From an uncultured Eubacteriales bacterium (GTDB lineage: Bacteria > Bacillota > Clostridia > Oscillospirales > Oscillospiraceae): 64,000 nt of DNA. Position 1 is the first letter of the stretch. The number at the start of each line of letters is the position of its first letter. The notes under the pieces are model-generated. The model worked only from the letters and a program-made list of their open reading frames with translations, was not told the origin of the DNA and did not search any database. The translations under genes were made by a program, and so were the position numbers. Of the stretch, positions 27,284-36,610 are shown one piece after another. The DNA is taken from the NCBI GenBank assembly GCA_900544705.1, contig UQWH01000003.1, forward strand, positions 1 to 64,000. Direction: 5' to 3'.

Positions 27284-28226
27284 TGTTTTCGGCAGCGACC
27301 ATCCGGAGGAACTGATCGCCGGCTGCGCCCGCTGCTCTCTGGAAGTCCCGGAGGCGACGCTCGTCCTGCCGGGCCGGGAGGAAGTCCTCCGTCCCGCACT
27401 GGAAGCCCTGCCCCATGACCCCGCGCGCATCGAGCTGATGCCCGCCGCTACGGTCATCACCAACCACGACGACCCCATTCAGGCGGTCATGAAGCAGAGA
27501 GATTCCTCTCTGGTCGCCGGAATCCAGCGTCTGCGCCGCGATGAGGAGATTGGCGGCATGATCACCGCCGGCAGCACCGGCGCAGCCTTCGTCGCAGGCA
27601 TCACCTTCCTTGGACGCCTGCACGGCGTGCGCACCCCGACGCTTGCCACCTTCCTGCCCTCCGAAACCGGCCGCGACGTCTGCCTTGCCGACTGCGGCGC
27701 AAACGTCGACTGCAAGCCCGACCGTCTGGCCGGCTTTGCCCAGCTCGCCGTTGCCCTGATGCAGAGCTACGGCGTGGAAAAGCCCCGCGTCGGCCTGCTC
27801 TCCGTCGGCGTGGAGGAGGGCAAGGGCAGCCACTTCGTGCAGGAGGCCTACGCGCTGCTTGCGCAGCTTCCCATCAACTTTGCCGGGAATATGGAAGCGC
27901 GCGACGCGCTGACCGGCGAGTATGACGTGATCGTCAGCGAGGGCTTCTCCGGCAACGTTCTTCTGAAAACCGTGGAGGGCACAGGTCTGCTCGCGGGCGC
28001 GCGCCTGCGCGCGAAGCACGACCCCGCCGTCGATGCCGCCGCGGCAGAGCTGACGCAGGAGCTGAACTTCTCCCTGCGCGGCGCGTCCATGTTCCTCGGC
28101 CTGAAAAAGCCCATCTTCAAAGCGCACGGCAGCGCGGGCGAGTACACCGTCCCGAACGCCGTGCGGCAGATGCTGCGCTTTGTGCAGACGGATTATTCCG
28201 CGCATCTTGCCGCGCTTCTGACTTGA
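27267..28226 (+). CDS. plsX: phosphate acyltransferase PlsX
   Basis: PlsX makes acyl-phosphate from acyl-ACP for PlsY, starting phospholipid synthesis. It has 319 residues. TAGSTGAAFVAGI, LADCGANVDCKP and VSEGFSGNVLLKT are family motifs. The N-terminal signature is diverged (DVFGSD instead of DAMGGD), and it is not next to fapR, rpmF or acpP. The ATG at 27267 has GAGG 6 bases before it; an ATG two codons earlier is too close to that site. Confidence 0.9.
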   Translation: MKILIDVFGSDHPEELIAGCARCSLEVPEATLVLPGREEVLRPALEALPHDPARIELMPAATVITNHDDPIQAVMKQRDSSLVAGIQRLRRDEEIGGMITAGSTGAAFVAGITFLGRLHGVRTPTLATFLPSETGRDVCLADCGANVDCKPDRLAGFAQLAVALMQSYGVEKPRVGLLSVGVEEGKGSHFVQEAYALLAQLPINFAGNMEARDALTGEYDVIVSEGFSGNVLLKTVEGTGLLAGARLRAKHDPAVDAAAAELTQELNFSLRGASMFLGLKKPIFKAHGSAGEYTVPNAVRQMLRFVQTDYSAHLAALLT

Positions 28227-28251
28227 CATTTCCCGCGGCCTGCGCTATAAT
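28223..28251 (+). promoter_or_regulatory. consensus sigma-A promoter of the thiT riboswitch transcript
   Basis: TTGACA, 17 bases, TATAAT: both hexamers are perfect. The -35 overlaps the plsX stop codon. Confidence 0.9.
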
Positions 28252-28275
28252 ACCGCCGAACGCACAACAGATCAT

Positions 28276-28373
28276 TCTTCGGGGTGCCGGATGCTTCCGG
28301 CTGAGATTGGGCGGCAGACGTCCTGACCCGCGAACCTGATACGGTCAATACCGTCGTAGGGAAAGATGCAGAG
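28276..28373 (+). promoter_or_regulatory. TPP riboswitch (THI element)
   Basis: Conserved blocks of the thiamine-pyrophosphate aptamer are present in order: GGGGTGC, GGCTGAGA, GACCCG, GAACCTGAT, and the P5/L5 end TAATACCGTCGTAGGGAA. It lies in the leader of a thiamine transporter gene, so thiamine pyrophosphate should repress thiT. No clear terminator stem follows, so control of translation is more likely. Confidence 0.97.
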
Positions 28374-28437
28374 TACATTTCCGCGCTGCTTCCTAGAACG
28401 GTTTGCAGTGCGGAATTTTATTTTTTGGAGGCATATT

Positions 28438-28998
28438 ATGCGTCTCAAGAAGCTTCTTGCACTCTGCGAGTGCGCCATCTTCACCGCCATGGCGATCGCC
28501 CTGAGTTATCTGAAAATCCCCATCGGACTGGAATTCGGCGGCTTCGGCGGCTCCATCGACCTGGTCATGATCCCGCTGATTCTCTGCGCCATCCGCTGGG
28601 GCTGGACCTGGGGTCTCGGCACCGGTCTGGTTTTCGGCACGCTGAAGTTCTTCCTTGCCGGCGGCACCGCGGTCAACTGGCAGTCCATGCTGCTGGACTA
28701 CAGCGTCGCTTATATGTTTGTCGGCTTCGCCGGTCTGTTCCGCGGCAAGTCCAAGACTGCATGGCTGGCTGCGCTGGTCGGCTGCCTTGCCCGCTTTGTC
28801 ATCCACTTCATCAGCGGCATCACCATCTACGCCGAATACGTGACGGACCTTTTCGGCCTGCACATAACAAATCCATGGGTCTATTCCGTCCTGTACAACG
28901 GCTCCTATATGCTGCCGAACACCATTCTGGCCGTCGTGGTCATCGCGCTGCTTTCCGTGCCGCTTGGCAAGTATATGCGCGGCGAAGCAAAGATCTGA
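28438..28998 (+). CDS. thiT: thiamine transporter ThiT (ECF S component)
   Basis: ThiT is the substrate-binding membrane subunit that captures thiamine and works with the shared ECF energising module encoded elsewhere. It has 186 residues and about six membrane segments. Family features are PIGLEFGGFGGSIDLVMIP and the tryptophan-rich GGTAVNWQSMLLDY loop that binds thiamine. GGAG lies 7 bases before the ATG. The TPP riboswitch directly upstream supports the assignment. Confidence 0.95.
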   Translation: MRLKKLLALCECAIFTAMAIALSYLKIPIGLEFGGFGGSIDLVMIPLILCAIRWGWTWGLGTGLVFGTLKFFLAGGTAVNWQSMLLDYSVAYMFVGFAGLFRGKSKTAWLAALVGCLARFVIHFISGITIYAEYVTDLFGLHITNPWVYSVLYNGSYMLPNTILAVVVIALLSVPLGKYMRGEAKI

Positions 28999-29010
28999 AT
29001 TTTGCTTGCC

Positions 29011-29046
29011 ATCCCCGTCTTTCGGTTGAAAGACGGGGATTTTTCT
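29011..29046 (+). terminator. rho-independent terminator after thiT
   Basis: A stem ATCCCCGTCTTTC with GAAAGACGGGGAT is followed by TTTTTCTT. Confidence 0.9.
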
Positions 29047-29119
29047 TCCACCCGTCCTGCCTTTACTTTTTGCGCATTCTGTTGTAAAATAGAGAAAAAA
29101 CGCGAATGGAGGGTCAGGC

Positions 29120-29941
29120 ATGAACTGTATCCGCTGCGGCCGCCGGATTCCGGAGGGGCAGGTTTTTTGCGAGGACTGCGCAGGCGTCGTTGACAAGCCC
29201 CTGCGCGACTCGCCCTATATGAGCAAGCACATCACGCTGCCGGAGCGCCGGCCGGAAGTTCCCGGTGCAGCCCCCGCCCCGGCGAAAAAGGCACAGCAGA
29301 AAAAGATGCCCTCGCCCTTCCGCCGGAAACTGCACCGCATGACCGCCGCCGTTGTGCTGCTGGCCATCTTCTGCGCAGCGCTGCTTGGCGCCTGCGGCTA
29401 TGGCATCTACTTCTACTTCGGCCGTTTCCAGCAGGAGCGCAACCGTCTGCGTGTGCAGGAGGAGGAACTGAACCGCCGCGCCGTGGAGGTCGGGCAGATG
29501 CAGGTCGAGCTGGTGGACACGCGCGATGCGCTCTCGACCGCACAGCAGGAGCTTTCCGACCGCGACCGGACCATCACAAAGCTGGAGCAGGAGCTGAACA
29601 TCTATCGGATGCAGAATTCCGAAACCGAGCTGAGCATCCGCGAATTGCAGGAGGATAATCTGCGTCTGGTGCAGGAGAACAGCGACGCTGCCAAGCAGCT
29701 CGACGAATGGATCGCCAAGGCGGAGAGCCTGACCACGCAGCTCGGTACGGTCACAAAGGAGCGCGACCGGTTGGTACGCAAGTCGGATTTCGTCGACGAA
29801 CACGTCGCCTTCATTGAAAATGACGGCACCGGCTACTACCATGTTTATAGCTGCTCCCACTTCAAGGAAGAAAGCTACTGGGCGTTCAGCGTCAATCTTG
29901 CCATTTCGCGCGGCTATACCGCCTGCCCCTACTGTCATTGA
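29120..29941 (+). CDS. membrane protein with N-terminal zinc ribbon and long coiled coil
   Basis: The function of this 273-residue protein is not recognised. The N-terminus has a zinc ribbon (MNCIRCGRRIPEG then FCEDC, Cys 3, 6, 17, 20). A Pro/Lys-rich linker leads to one membrane segment at about 75-97, then a long heptad-rich region (about 100-230). A small C-terminal domain reads GTGYYHVYSCSHF and ends TACPYCH, so Cys and His residues may bind another metal or form disulfides. The ribbon should be cytoplasmic and the coiled coil outside. GGAGGG precedes the ATG. Confidence 0.7.
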   Translation: MNCIRCGRRIPEGQVFCEDCAGVVDKPLRDSPYMSKHITLPERRPEVPGAAPAPAKKAQQKKMPSPFRRKLHRMTAAVVLLAIFCAALLGACGYGIYFYFGRFQQERNRLRVQEEELNRRAVEVGQMQVELVDTRDALSTAQQELSDRDRTITKLEQELNIYRMQNSETELSIRELQEDNLRLVQENSDAAKQLDEWIAKAESLTTQLGTVTKERDRLVRKSDFVDEHVAFIENDGTGYYHVYSCSHFKEESYWAFSVNLAISRGYTACPYCH

Positions 29942-29944
29942 GTC

Positions 29945-29973
29945 TTGCATTTTTGACGTCCGCGCGCTATAAT
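29945..29973 (+). promoter_or_regulatory. probable sigma-A promoter
   Basis: TTGCAT, 17 bases, TATAAT, about 55 bases upstream of the 153-residue membrane protein gene. Confidence 0.7.
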
Positions 29974-30027
29974 AGTGAGCACTGAATGAATCAGACATCC
30001 TGTCACAGAACAAAAGGAGGGATGCGG

Positions 30028-30489
30028 ATGAAGAAAAGAGATTGGCTGCTTCGCCTGACGCTCTGTCTGGCGGTCGGCGGTCTGGGCATGGCCGGCATCA
30101 TGTGCCTGTTTGTCGGCTTCGGCTTCAGCACGGTGATCGGCAAGGAAGCGGTTTTCCTGTACTGGCTACTGCAATGTGCCAATGTGATCGTTATGCGTAT
30201 CCGAGAAAGCTCTTTGCTGCGTTCCGCGCAGGCCCCTGCCCCCTCAAAGAGAATGCGAATTCTGCGGCTGTCCGCCGCGTGGCTCTGGCGGCTGGGCTCC
30301 ATCACGCTGCTGGCCTCTATGGTTTTTGCCCTGTGCGGAATGCTTTTGAGCAGTCTTCTTGTCGTCCTGACCTGCTGGATCGGGTTTTTTGCCACGCTGA
30401 TCGGCTGGCTGGGCCGCCTGATGACCTTCCACCGGGTCTGGCAATCCTCCATTGCGCTTGCGATGGAGAAAGAGCGAATTCAAAAATAA
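30028..30489 (+). CDS. uncharacterised membrane protein
   Basis: A 153-residue protein with four hydrophobic segments (about 8-30, 35-52, 78-105 and 108-130) and short charged ends. No family recognised. AAAGGAGG lies 7 bases before the ATG at 30028; an ATG two codons earlier overlaps that site. It has its own promoter and terminator. Confidence 0.75.
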   Translation: MKKRDWLLRLTLCLAVGGLGMAGIMCLFVGFGFSTVIGKEAVFLYWLLQCANVIVMRIRESSLLRSAQAPAPSKRMRILRLSAAWLWRLGSITLLASMVFALCGMLLSSLLVVLTCWIGFFATLIGWLGRLMTFHRVWQSSIALAMEKERIQK

Positions 30490-30514
30490 TTCTTTCTGAT
30501 GTAGCGTAGCTCTC

Positions 30515-30558
30515 AAAACAGCGGGGCATCCGGCCAAACGGGTATGCCCCGCTGTTTT
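30515..30558 (+). terminator. rho-independent terminator
   Basis: A stem AAAACAGCGGGGCAT with ATGCCCCGCTGTTTT surrounds a 14-base loop. Confidence 0.85.
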
Positions 30559-30569
30559 GCGTAAGCGCT

Positions 30570-30603
30570 AAAAATCCCGCCCGCCGGAATTCCGGCGGGC
30601 GGG
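30570..30603 (-). terminator. rho-independent terminator after the double nucleotidase gene
   Basis: A perfect 14-bp palindromic stem (CCCGCCCGCCGGAA with its complement) is followed on the minus strand by TTTTT. Confidence 0.9.
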
Positions 30604-30640
30604 ACTGGTTTATGCGGTTATGTTCGGAAGCAAAGGAAAC

Positions 30641-33600
30641 TTAGTTCTCTTCCTTCTTCTTGCGGGCGATCAGGCAGAGGCCTGCGCCGAGCAGAACCAC
30701 AGAGGACAGGCCGGTGACCATGAAGACTTCGATGCCGTTGTCGCCGGTCTTGGGGCTGTCGGGCTTCGACGCCGTGGTGATCGTGATACGACCCTGCGTC
30801 TTCTCGTACTTCGCCGCAGTGATCACGCCGTTAAGACCCTCGGTGATGTACTCCATCAGAACCTCGTCAAGAGGCAGGCCGGTGTCAAACTGCGCGGAGG
30901 CGCTTGCAAATGCATAGTAGGTGTCGCCGCCGGCTGCGAGGAAGTTGTTGGTGATAACGGCATAGGTGGCCTTCGGATCGAAGGGCTTGCCGTTGACCTC
31001 CTGGATGCTCACACGGTTGATGGACTTGGGTCCATAGTAGGTGGAGTCGGGATAGGTAGTGTCGTTCTTGGCATAGGGCTTGTTCACGTCGATGGTGAAC
31101 TTGATGCCGGAGACCTGCGGGAAGCCGCCGACAGCCTTCGGAGTGCTGTAGGTGGATGCTTCCAGAGCCTCGAGCAGCTCAGCACCGGTGACATAGACGA
31201 CGGAGAGGGTATTGCCGAAGGGCAGAACGGTGTTGACGTCCTTCATGCTAATGTCGCCCTTGGCGATCGGAGCACGGATGCCGCCGCCGTTGGTGATGGC
31301 AAGGATGTTCTCCTTCGGGACGGTGACCTCGCTGGTATCCTGCAGGATCTTCCACATCATGGCGTCGGTGATCAGGTCGCCGAGGTTGGTTTCCATCGTG
31401 CGGTTGCCGGGATCCTTTGCGCCGTTCAGATCGACTTCGCTCTTCGCAAAGGGCTTGCCGAACTCTGCGTCGATGGCATCCATAATTGCCGCTGCAGCAG
31501 CCTGAACCGTCGCATTCATCGGACGGTCATTCTCTCTGTCGCTAATCTTCTTGTCGCCGAGATCCTTCCAGACGATCGCTTCAAGATAGTTCTTCTCGAT
31601 CTTCTTGGTGGCGTTGTCGATCACGATCACGCCGATGTTCTCAAACTTCGTTCCGGTGGACTGGATGGGCTCGCCGTTCTCACCCTTGGTCATCACAGAA
31701 TGGGAATGACCGTCAATCACAAAGTCGATGCCCTTGACATTCTTGTAGAGGTCATAGGAGCGGTTCGGCTCGGACTCGCCGTCCACGCCAAGGTGCGCAA
31801 GGCAGACGATGATGTCCGCGCCCTCTGCCTTCAGAGCGTCAACCTCCTTCTGGGCAATGGCGTACATCTCCTTGCCCGCCGGGAACTTCAGGCCCTTGAT
31901 CAGAGCGGGGTTGGCCTTGGTGCTGGCCTCCGGCGTTTCCATGCCGAAGAAGCCGATCTTCACGCCGTCCTTTTCAATGATGGTATGTCCGTCAAAGATG
32001 GACTTGTCGTTTTCGAGGACGTTCGCGCAGAGGACCTTGCCGTTGAATGCGGCCATGTTGGTCTTGACCTGCTCGTAGCCGTAGTCGAATTCGTGGTTGC
32101 CGAGGGTGACGACGTCATAGCCGGCCGCGTTCATCATTTCGATGGCGTTCATGCCCTTGTTGAGGCTGACGTAGATCGTGCCCTGGCTGTAGTCGCCGGC
32201 GTCGACAAGGATGACCTTGGCGCCCTTGGCTTCCAGCTCTTCCTTCAGTGCTGTGATGTTTGCATAGCCCATGAGCTGGCCGTGCACGTCATTGGAGTGC
32301 AGGATGTAGGTCTTGCCTTCCATCTCGGGGTGGCTTCTGGTGATGTTCCAGGTGGACTTGATCTCCGGAGTGATGCCCTTATCGCCGGCTTCCTCAATGT
32401 AGGCACCCAGCAGCGCGCGGGCCTGACCCTTGTCCTCGCCCTGATCCATGTCGAACTGCGTGGAGTAGATGACAGCATCATCGAAGCGGGAAGCCGGGAA
32501 ATCGCAGCCGTTGTCGCGCAGATACTTGACGTAGTCACCGCCGCCGCCGAAGCGGTAGTTGTTCACAACAACGGTGAATTCCTGATCGTCCGTGACGTCC
32601 ACACCGTTGTAGGTCATCTTGGTCACGCGGGAGCCTTCCGGCTTCCCGGCGTCAAGCGTATAGGAGAAGCCGTCGCCGTAAATGACGTCGTAATAAGTCA
32701 GGCCGGTCGCATGGGGATTGCCGTTCTTGTCAACCTTGAGCTTGGTTGCGGAGAACTCCAGCCAGGTGCGGACTGCCTTGCCGCTCATCTTGACCTGATA
32801 GAACCAGTTCTCATAGCGGTACAGACCGAACATATCGCCCTGCTTGATTGCGCCTGCGGGAATCAGGTTGGCTTTGTCTCCAGCGGTCAGCGGAGCGGAG
32901 ATGGAGAGCTGTGCGGGCTTGTCGTCATCGGTGGTTGCGGTGTTGCCCGTCTTGTCATAGCAGCCCCAGAGCTGAACCTGGTTGATCAGGTCCATGAAAG
33001 CAGAGGGGGCATCGCCGAGGCCGGCAGCCGGGAAGTCGCCGTTGGCCTTGCCGATCGGCACGTTCATGTACTTTTCCCAGACTTCTTCTTCGTAGGGCTT
33101 CAGGAGCGCTGCGAGGCTGTCGTCGAGCTTGTAGCTTTCCAGCTTAACGTTCTCTGCCTTGATGGTTGCTTCCTTGGTGGTCTTGTTGTAGGAAACCACG
33201 ACCTGGGAAACCATGGCAGCCTTTTCGCCGGGCTGGAGGACGTTGACGGTCTTGCCGCCCTTGTCCGTGATCTGAGTGACGTTTCTGCCGTGCTCATGGC
33301 CGGAGAACACAAAGTCGATGGAATCGGTGTTCTCAACCAGATAGCGCACGGAGTCGGTTGCCTGGCTTGCCTCGGAGCCGAGGCCGCAGTGCGTTACGAC
33401 GACGATCATGTCGGCTTTGGCCTTCATCTCGGCTTCGTAGTGCTTGTAGGTATCGTAGATGCCTGCGAAGTAGATCCCATCATGGTTGGCCGGATCCCAT
33501 TTGTGGATGTTGGGGTTGCCGAAGCCGATGATGGCGACCTTCACGCCGTCAAAATCCTTGATGACGTAGGGATCATAATTCTTCCAGGTTTTGTCCCACA

Positions 33601-34180
33601 TTTTGGAGAGGTCGCTGTTGTATGCAGCATCCAGGTAGTTCGCCATGGAAACCGTCATCTGCTTCTCCGAGCCGGAGGAAGCGGAGGTCGCGTAGTCCAG
33701 CTGACGGTTCAGAATGTCCAGACCGTAGTTGAACTCATGGTTGCCGACGACCCACATGTCGTAGCCGATGGTACGGAAAGCCTTGATGGCGGGATCGCCG
33801 TCGGCTTTCTTGTTGAAGAATGCGTTGTACCAGGTCAGCGGCGTGCCCTGAATGGTGTCGCCTGCGTCGGCAACAAAGAGGTTGTTGCCGTACTTTGCCC
33901 GCATCTCCTTGATGTAAGTGGCAACGCGGGTGAGGCCGCGCTTATAGGTGCCGCTCTTCTCATAGGGCTGGGTATAGTCGGTTGCGTAGATCTGACCATG
34001 CATGTCAGAGGTCGCGAGAAATGCGAAATCGGTGGTTTCGCCGCTCTTGGTCTCGCCCTCTCCCTTGGGCGCTTCCTGAACGACGATTTCTTCCTGTGGT
34101 GCTTCCTCTGCGCCGACGGCCGGCACGAGCAGTGCAAAGACCATCACCAGAGCAAGAAACAGGGCCAACAGTTTCTTCAT
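30641..34180 (-). CDS. cell-surface protein with two 5'-nucleotidase/metallophosphoesterase units
   Basis: This 1179-residue exported protein should release phosphate from nucleotides or 2',3'-cyclic nucleotides outside the cell. A signal peptide (cleavage near AVGAEE) is followed by two repeats of metallophosphoesterase plus 5'-nucleotidase C-terminal domain. The first starts TSDMHGQ (Asp59, His61), with GNHEFNYG and GHEHGRN; the second starts HSNDVHGQ near 630, with GNHEFDYG and GHSHSV. The C-terminus is an anchor: SPKTGDNG, hydrophobic stretch, ARKKKEEN. The ATG at 34180 follows GGAGG; an ATG six codons earlier overlaps that site. Confidence 0.9.
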   Translation of the reverse strand: MKKLLALFLALVMVFALLVPAVGAEEAPQEEIVVQEAPKGEGETKSGETTDFAFLATSDMHGQIYATDYTQPYEKSGTYKRGLTRVATYIKEMRAKYGNNLFVADAGDTIQGTPLTWYNAFFNKKADGDPAIKAFRTIGYDMWVVGNHEFNYGLDILNRQLDYATSASSGSEKQMTVSMANYLDAAYNSDLSKMWDKTWKNYDPYVIKDFDGVKVAIIGFGNPNIHKWDPANHDGIYFAGIYDTYKHYEAEMKAKADMIVVVTHCGLGSEASQATDSVRYLVENTDSIDFVFSGHEHGRNVTQITDKGGKTVNVLQPGEKAAMVSQVVVSYNKTTKEATIKAENVKLESYKLDDSLAALLKPYEEEVWEKYMNVPIGKANGDFPAAGLGDAPSAFMDLINQVQLWGCYDKTGNTATTDDDKPAQLSISAPLTAGDKANLIPAGAIKQGDMFGLYRYENWFYQVKMSGKAVRTWLEFSATKLKVDKNGNPHATGLTYYDVIYGDGFSYTLDAGKPEGSRVTKMTYNGVDVTDDQEFTVVVNNYRFGGGGDYVKYLRDNGCDFPASRFDDAVIYSTQFDMDQGEDKGQARALLGAYIEEAGDKGITPEIKSTWNITRSHPEMEGKTYILHSNDVHGQLMGYANITALKEELEAKGAKVILVDAGDYSQGTIYVSLNKGMNAIEMMNAAGYDVVTLGNHEFDYGYEQVKTNMAAFNGKVLCANVLENDKSIFDGHTIIEKDGVKIGFFGMETPEASTKANPALIKGLKFPAGKEMYAIAQKEVDALKAEGADIIVCLAHLGVDGESEPNRSYDLYKNVKGIDFVIDGHSHSVMTKGENGEPIQSTGTKFENIGVIVIDNATKKIEKNYLEAIVWKDLGDKKISDRENDRPMNATVQAAAAAIMDAIDAEFGKPFAKSEVDLNGAKDPGNRTMETNLGDLITDAMMWKILQDTSEVTVPKENILAITNGGGIRAPIAKGDISMKDVNTVLPFGNTLSVVYVTGAELLEALEASTYSTPKAVGGFPQVSGIKFTIDVNKPYAKNDTTYPDSTYYGPKSINRVSIQEVNGKPFDPKATYAVITNNFLAAGGDTYYAFASASAQFDTGLPLDEVLMEYITEGLNGVITAAKYEKTQGRITITTASKPDSPKTGDNGIEVFMVTGLSSVVLLGAGLCLIARKKKEEN

Positions 34181-34364
34181 GGTTTTCCTCCTTTTCATTT
34201 ATGCGGATAGCAATCCACATTAGTGTACTTTTATTATATCTGCTTCGTCCCGAAAAAGGAAGCAATTTTTCGTCGTGATTTGTATCAAAAAACGCGACAT
34301 CTTTTTGGTCAAAACAGACAGATTTACCCCGAATTCCACTGCCGACGGACAAGCCTTCATGCCA

Positions 34365-34402
34365 CAAAGACGCCTCCGGTGCAGTCCTGCTCCGGAGGCG
34401 TC
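34365..34402 (-). terminator. probable terminator after prfC
   Basis: An 11-bp stem (GACGCCTCCGG with CCGGAGGCGTC) is followed by TTTGTGG on the minus strand. Confidence 0.65.
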
Positions 34403-34414
34403 GTATTCATCCGA

Positions 34415-35998
34415 TCAGTCTTCCAGCGTTTCCGCCAACTCCAGCCCCGGATTGCGGCGGATGGTAAAGTCGACCGCCCAAGGGCTGGAAAATACCAGCA
34501 GCCGGTGGCCGCGATAATCCTCCAGCAGCTCCGCGTCGGAGGAGAGGTTCAGCTCCTTTTCGTCTACGGGCGACTTGCGGATGAAGCGCAGGACCTCATA
34601 GGGCAGGCCCTCCATGCGCAGCTCCACGCCGTATTCGTTGAGCATCCGGTAACGGAACACGTCGAATTGCAGCGTGCCGACGACGCCCACGATGACCTCC
34701 TCCATGCCGGTATTCGGCACACGGAAGATCTGGATGGCGCCCTCCTGCGCGATCTGCTCGGTTCCCTTGACGAACTGCTTGCGCTTCATCGTGTCCTTGG
34801 GGCTGACGCGGGAAAAATGCTCCGGCGCAAAGGTCGGAATTCCGGCAAATTTGAACTTCTTGCCCGGTACGGTGATGGTATCGCCGATGGAGAAAATGCC
34901 GGGGTCGAACACGCCGATGATATCGCCCGCGTAGGCCTCGTCGATGATCTCGCGCTCCTGTGCCATGAGCTGCTGCGGCTGCGACAGGCGCAGCTTGCGG
35001 TTGCCCTGCACATGGTATACCTCGGCCTCGCGCTCAAATTTGCCGGAGCAGATGCGCATGAAGGCCAGCCGGTCGCGGTGCGCTTTGTTCATGTTCGCCT
35101 GAATTTTGAACACAAAGGCGGAAAAATCGGGAGAGAATGTGTCGATCACACCGCAATCCGCGACCCGCGGCAGCGGCGGCGTCGTCATGTGGAGGAAGGC
35201 CTCCAGAAAAGGCTCGACGCCGAAATTCGTCAGCGCAGAGCCGAAGAACACCGGGCTGAGCGCGCCCGCGCGCACCTCGTCGAGATCAAATTCGCGTCCC
35301 GCGCTCAGAAGCTCCACATCGTCGCGGAGCTGGTTTGCGCGCTCTGCGCCGATCAGCTCGTCTACCTTCGGGCCATCCGGCTCGACCTCCATGCGGTCGG
35401 CACGGTTCTTGCCGGAAACGCCGGAGAAAAAGTCGATTCTCCCCTTCTGCCGGTCGTAGATGCCCTGAAATTCCTTGCCGCAGCCGATGGGCCAGTTGAC
35501 GGCGTAGGTCTCGATGCCCAGCTCGCGCTCCAGCTCGTCGAGCAGATCAAAGGGATCCTTGGCCTCGCGGTCCATCTTATTGATAAAGGTAAAGATCGGG
35601 ATGTGCCGCATCGCGCAGACCTTGAACAGCTTGCGCGTCTGCGCCTCGACGCCCTTGCTGCCGTCGATGACCATGACCGCGGAATCCGCCGCCATCAGCG
35701 TGCGGTAGGTATCCTCGGAGAAGTCCTGATGGCCCGGCGTGTCCAGAATGTTGATGCAGAAGCCCTCATAGCGGAACTGCATCACGGACGACGTGACGGA
35801 AATGCCGCGCTGCTTTTCGATCTCCATCCAGTCCGACACGGCCGCGCGGGCGTTCTTTTTCCCCTTGACTGCACCGGCCTGCGCGATCGCTCCGCCGTAG
35901 AGCAGGAATTTTTCGGTCAGCGTGGTCTTGCCGGCATCCGGGTGCGAAATGATTGCAAAAGTGCGCCGGCGGCTGATCTCTTCTCTTAAAGTTGACAT
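34415..35998 (-). CDS. prfC: peptide chain release factor 3
   Basis: RF3 is a GTPase that recycles RF1 and RF2 from the ribosome after peptide release. It has 527 residues, the usual length. The G1 motif is SHPDAGKTTLTEKFLLYGGAI, the switch II region DTPGHQDF, and G4 NKMDRE. The RF3-specific C-terminal domain (LQFDVFRYRMLNEYGVE) distinguishes it from EF-G. The ATG at 35998 has GGAGGAA upstream and starts MSTLREEISRRRTFAIISHP. It is monocistronic. Confidence 0.97.
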   Translation of the reverse strand: MSTLREEISRRRTFAIISHPDAGKTTLTEKFLLYGGAIAQAGAVKGKKNARAAVSDWMEIEKQRGISVTSSVMQFRYEGFCINILDTPGHQDFSEDTYRTLMAADSAVMVIDGSKGVEAQTRKLFKVCAMRHIPIFTFINKMDREAKDPFDLLDELERELGIETYAVNWPIGCGKEFQGIYDRQKGRIDFFSGVSGKNRADRMEVEPDGPKVDELIGAERANQLRDDVELLSAGREFDLDEVRAGALSPVFFGSALTNFGVEPFLEAFLHMTTPPLPRVADCGVIDTFSPDFSAFVFKIQANMNKAHRDRLAFMRICSGKFEREAEVYHVQGNRKLRLSQPQQLMAQEREIIDEAYAGDIIGVFDPGIFSIGDTITVPGKKFKFAGIPTFAPEHFSRVSPKDTMKRKQFVKGTEQIAQEGAIQIFRVPNTGMEEVIVGVVGTLQFDVFRYRMLNEYGVELRMEGLPYEVLRFIRKSPVDEKELNLSSDAELLEDYRGHRLLVFSSPWAVDFTIRRNPGLELAETLED

Positions 35999-36138
35999 AA
36001 TATTCCTCCCATGTCCGTTCCCGCCGGGACGGACGGGCAAACAGGCATACAGCTTGACATACGGAATGTATTTTACCACACCGTCTGTCCGATTACAAGC
36101 GAAAAACGGCCGTTTCCCGCTTTTTTCGGGGAAAACGG

Positions 36139-36167
36139 TTGCAATGTTCCCCGGCTGTTGTTATAAT
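36139..36167 (+). promoter_or_regulatory. probable sigma-A promoter
   Basis: TTGCAA, 17 bases, TATAAT, about 28 bases before the start of the small membrane protein gene. Confidence 0.7.
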
Positions 36168-36195
36168 GATTTCATTAAATTCTGGAGGAACCCGT

Positions 36196-36588
36196 ATGCT
36201 CGACACTTACACTCTCTTCGGCGTTGAATTCAACCTTCTCGACCTGATCATGGCCATTTTGCTCCTCGGCACGGGGATCTACTGCATTTATACCTCCATC
36301 CGTGTGCGCAGGGAGTACACGTTTTTTGAAAATAAGGTTCTCCTGCCCGGCGGCTGCGAGCCGAACGCCTGCACCGACCCGGACGGCTTCTTTGACTATA
36401 TCGCGCCCCGCCTTGTGATCTTCGGCATCGCCCTGATCTTCTGCGCGGCGCTGGATCTTCTGGTGCTTTTCCTTGTCCGCCGCAACTTTGTCGGCGGCTG
36501 GCTGTACTGGGCGCAGCTCGTCGTCCCCTTCGGCTGCTTCGGCTGGTACATCTATTTGCAGCGCAAGGCCGGCAAGCTGTTCTGGTAA
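36196..36588 (+). CDS. uncharacterised small membrane protein
   Basis: A 130-residue protein with three hydrophobic segments (about 12-33, 72-94 and 103-121). A central loop contains CEPNACTDPDGFFDYI, whose two Cys may form a disulfide if outside the cell. No family recognised. CTGGAGGA precedes the ATG. Single gene with own promoter and terminator. Confidence 0.75.
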   Translation: MLDTYTLFGVEFNLLDLIMAILLLGTGIYCIYTSIRVRREYTFFENKVLLPGGCEPNACTDPDGFFDYIAPRLVIFGIALIFCAALDLLVLFLVRRNFVGGWLYWAQLVVPFGCFGWYIYLQRKAGKLFW

Positions 36589-36610
36589 GCACGAGCAGGA
36601 TAATGTCAAC

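Noticed and set aside
30620..34210. Open frame of 1196 codons on the plus strand
   Set aside because: It mirrors the double 5'-nucleotidase gene on the other strand, which has signal peptide, catalytic motifs and ribosome site.
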